From an uncultured Eubacterium sp. (GTDB taxonomy: Bacteria; Bacillota; Clostridia; Oscillospirales; Acutalibacteraceae): a DNA stretch of 21,576 bases. The position numbers and the translations under genes are program-made. The notes below the pieces were generated by a model. That model ran no database searches, was not told the DNA's origin, and saw nothing but the letters and a program-made list of their open reading frames with translations. Positions 21,525 to 21,576 of the stretch are shown one piece after another; positions within the stretch are counted from its first letter, which is position 1, and each line of letters opens with the position of its first letter. The stretch spans positions 1 through 21,576 of the forward strand of contig UQPH01000025.1 of assembly GCA_900542875.1 (NCBI GenBank). The letters run 5' to 3'.

Positions 21525-21576
21525 AAAGTTATAGTAAAAACTTTATAACAACTAACATTATAAAAGCGTCGTAAAC

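Overview
This is a moderately AT-rich Clostridia-type chromosome segment. The Phe T-box in front of pheST, the IreB-family gene, the Rex-like operator and the strong Gram-positive promoters and Shine-Dalgarno sites all fit Firmicutes. The glycan-degrading genes and the style of the integrase-like remnant suggest an Oscillospirales/Ruminococcaceae gut commensal. That assignment is inferred from gene content, not from a marker-gene comparison.

Left part (1-5.3 kb): the last codons of a GH2 beta-galactosidase-like gene enter from the left and converge on fucO (lactaldehyde reductase, minus strand). fucO has an elaborate upstream region: a near-consensus Rex operator plus two tandem GTGA/TCAC inverted repeats. 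Next on the minus strand is a long fusion of a TagF/TagB-type polyol-phosphate transferase and a GT4 glycosyltransferase. Divergent from it is a compact plus-strand cassette: a DUF6442-like small membrane protein, a 69-residue XRE regulator and a membrane protein, with a consensus promoter and a perfect palindrome at the transcription start.

Middle (5.3-8.2 kb): an initiator tRNA-Met gene (minus) with its own promoter and terminator. Beside it is what looks like the scar of an element that once used the tRNA 3' end. Upstream of the tRNA, a TTGACA-17-TAATAT promoter drives a short region with no convincing ORF, several hairpins and a closing stem followed by a T-tract. It is a candidate structured ncRNA of about 150 nt that I could not assign to a family. 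A two-gene split ThrE-type exporter and a glycerate kinase follow on the plus strand.

Right part (8.2-21.6 kb): a promoter with an overlapping palindrome drives a 72-residue protein and a GH38 alpha-mannosidase. A terminator nested in a larger inverted repeat separates these from a second unit, a type-B carboxylesterase overlapping a GH31 alpha-glucosidase. Together they look like an intracellular glycoside-trimming set, since none of the enzymes has a signal peptide and no transporter is present in the window. On the minus strand are a membrane-anchored alpha/beta hydrolase and an ireB plus unknown-gene pair. The window ends with pheS-pheT behind a complete Phe T-box leader, followed by a 3' region with two mutually exclusive inverted repeats.

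I did not find a CRISPR array, a complete insertion sequence or an obvious defence system. The least explained items are the candidate ncRNA at 5774-5922, the nested palindromic element at 11774-11920 and the tRNA-fMet scar.
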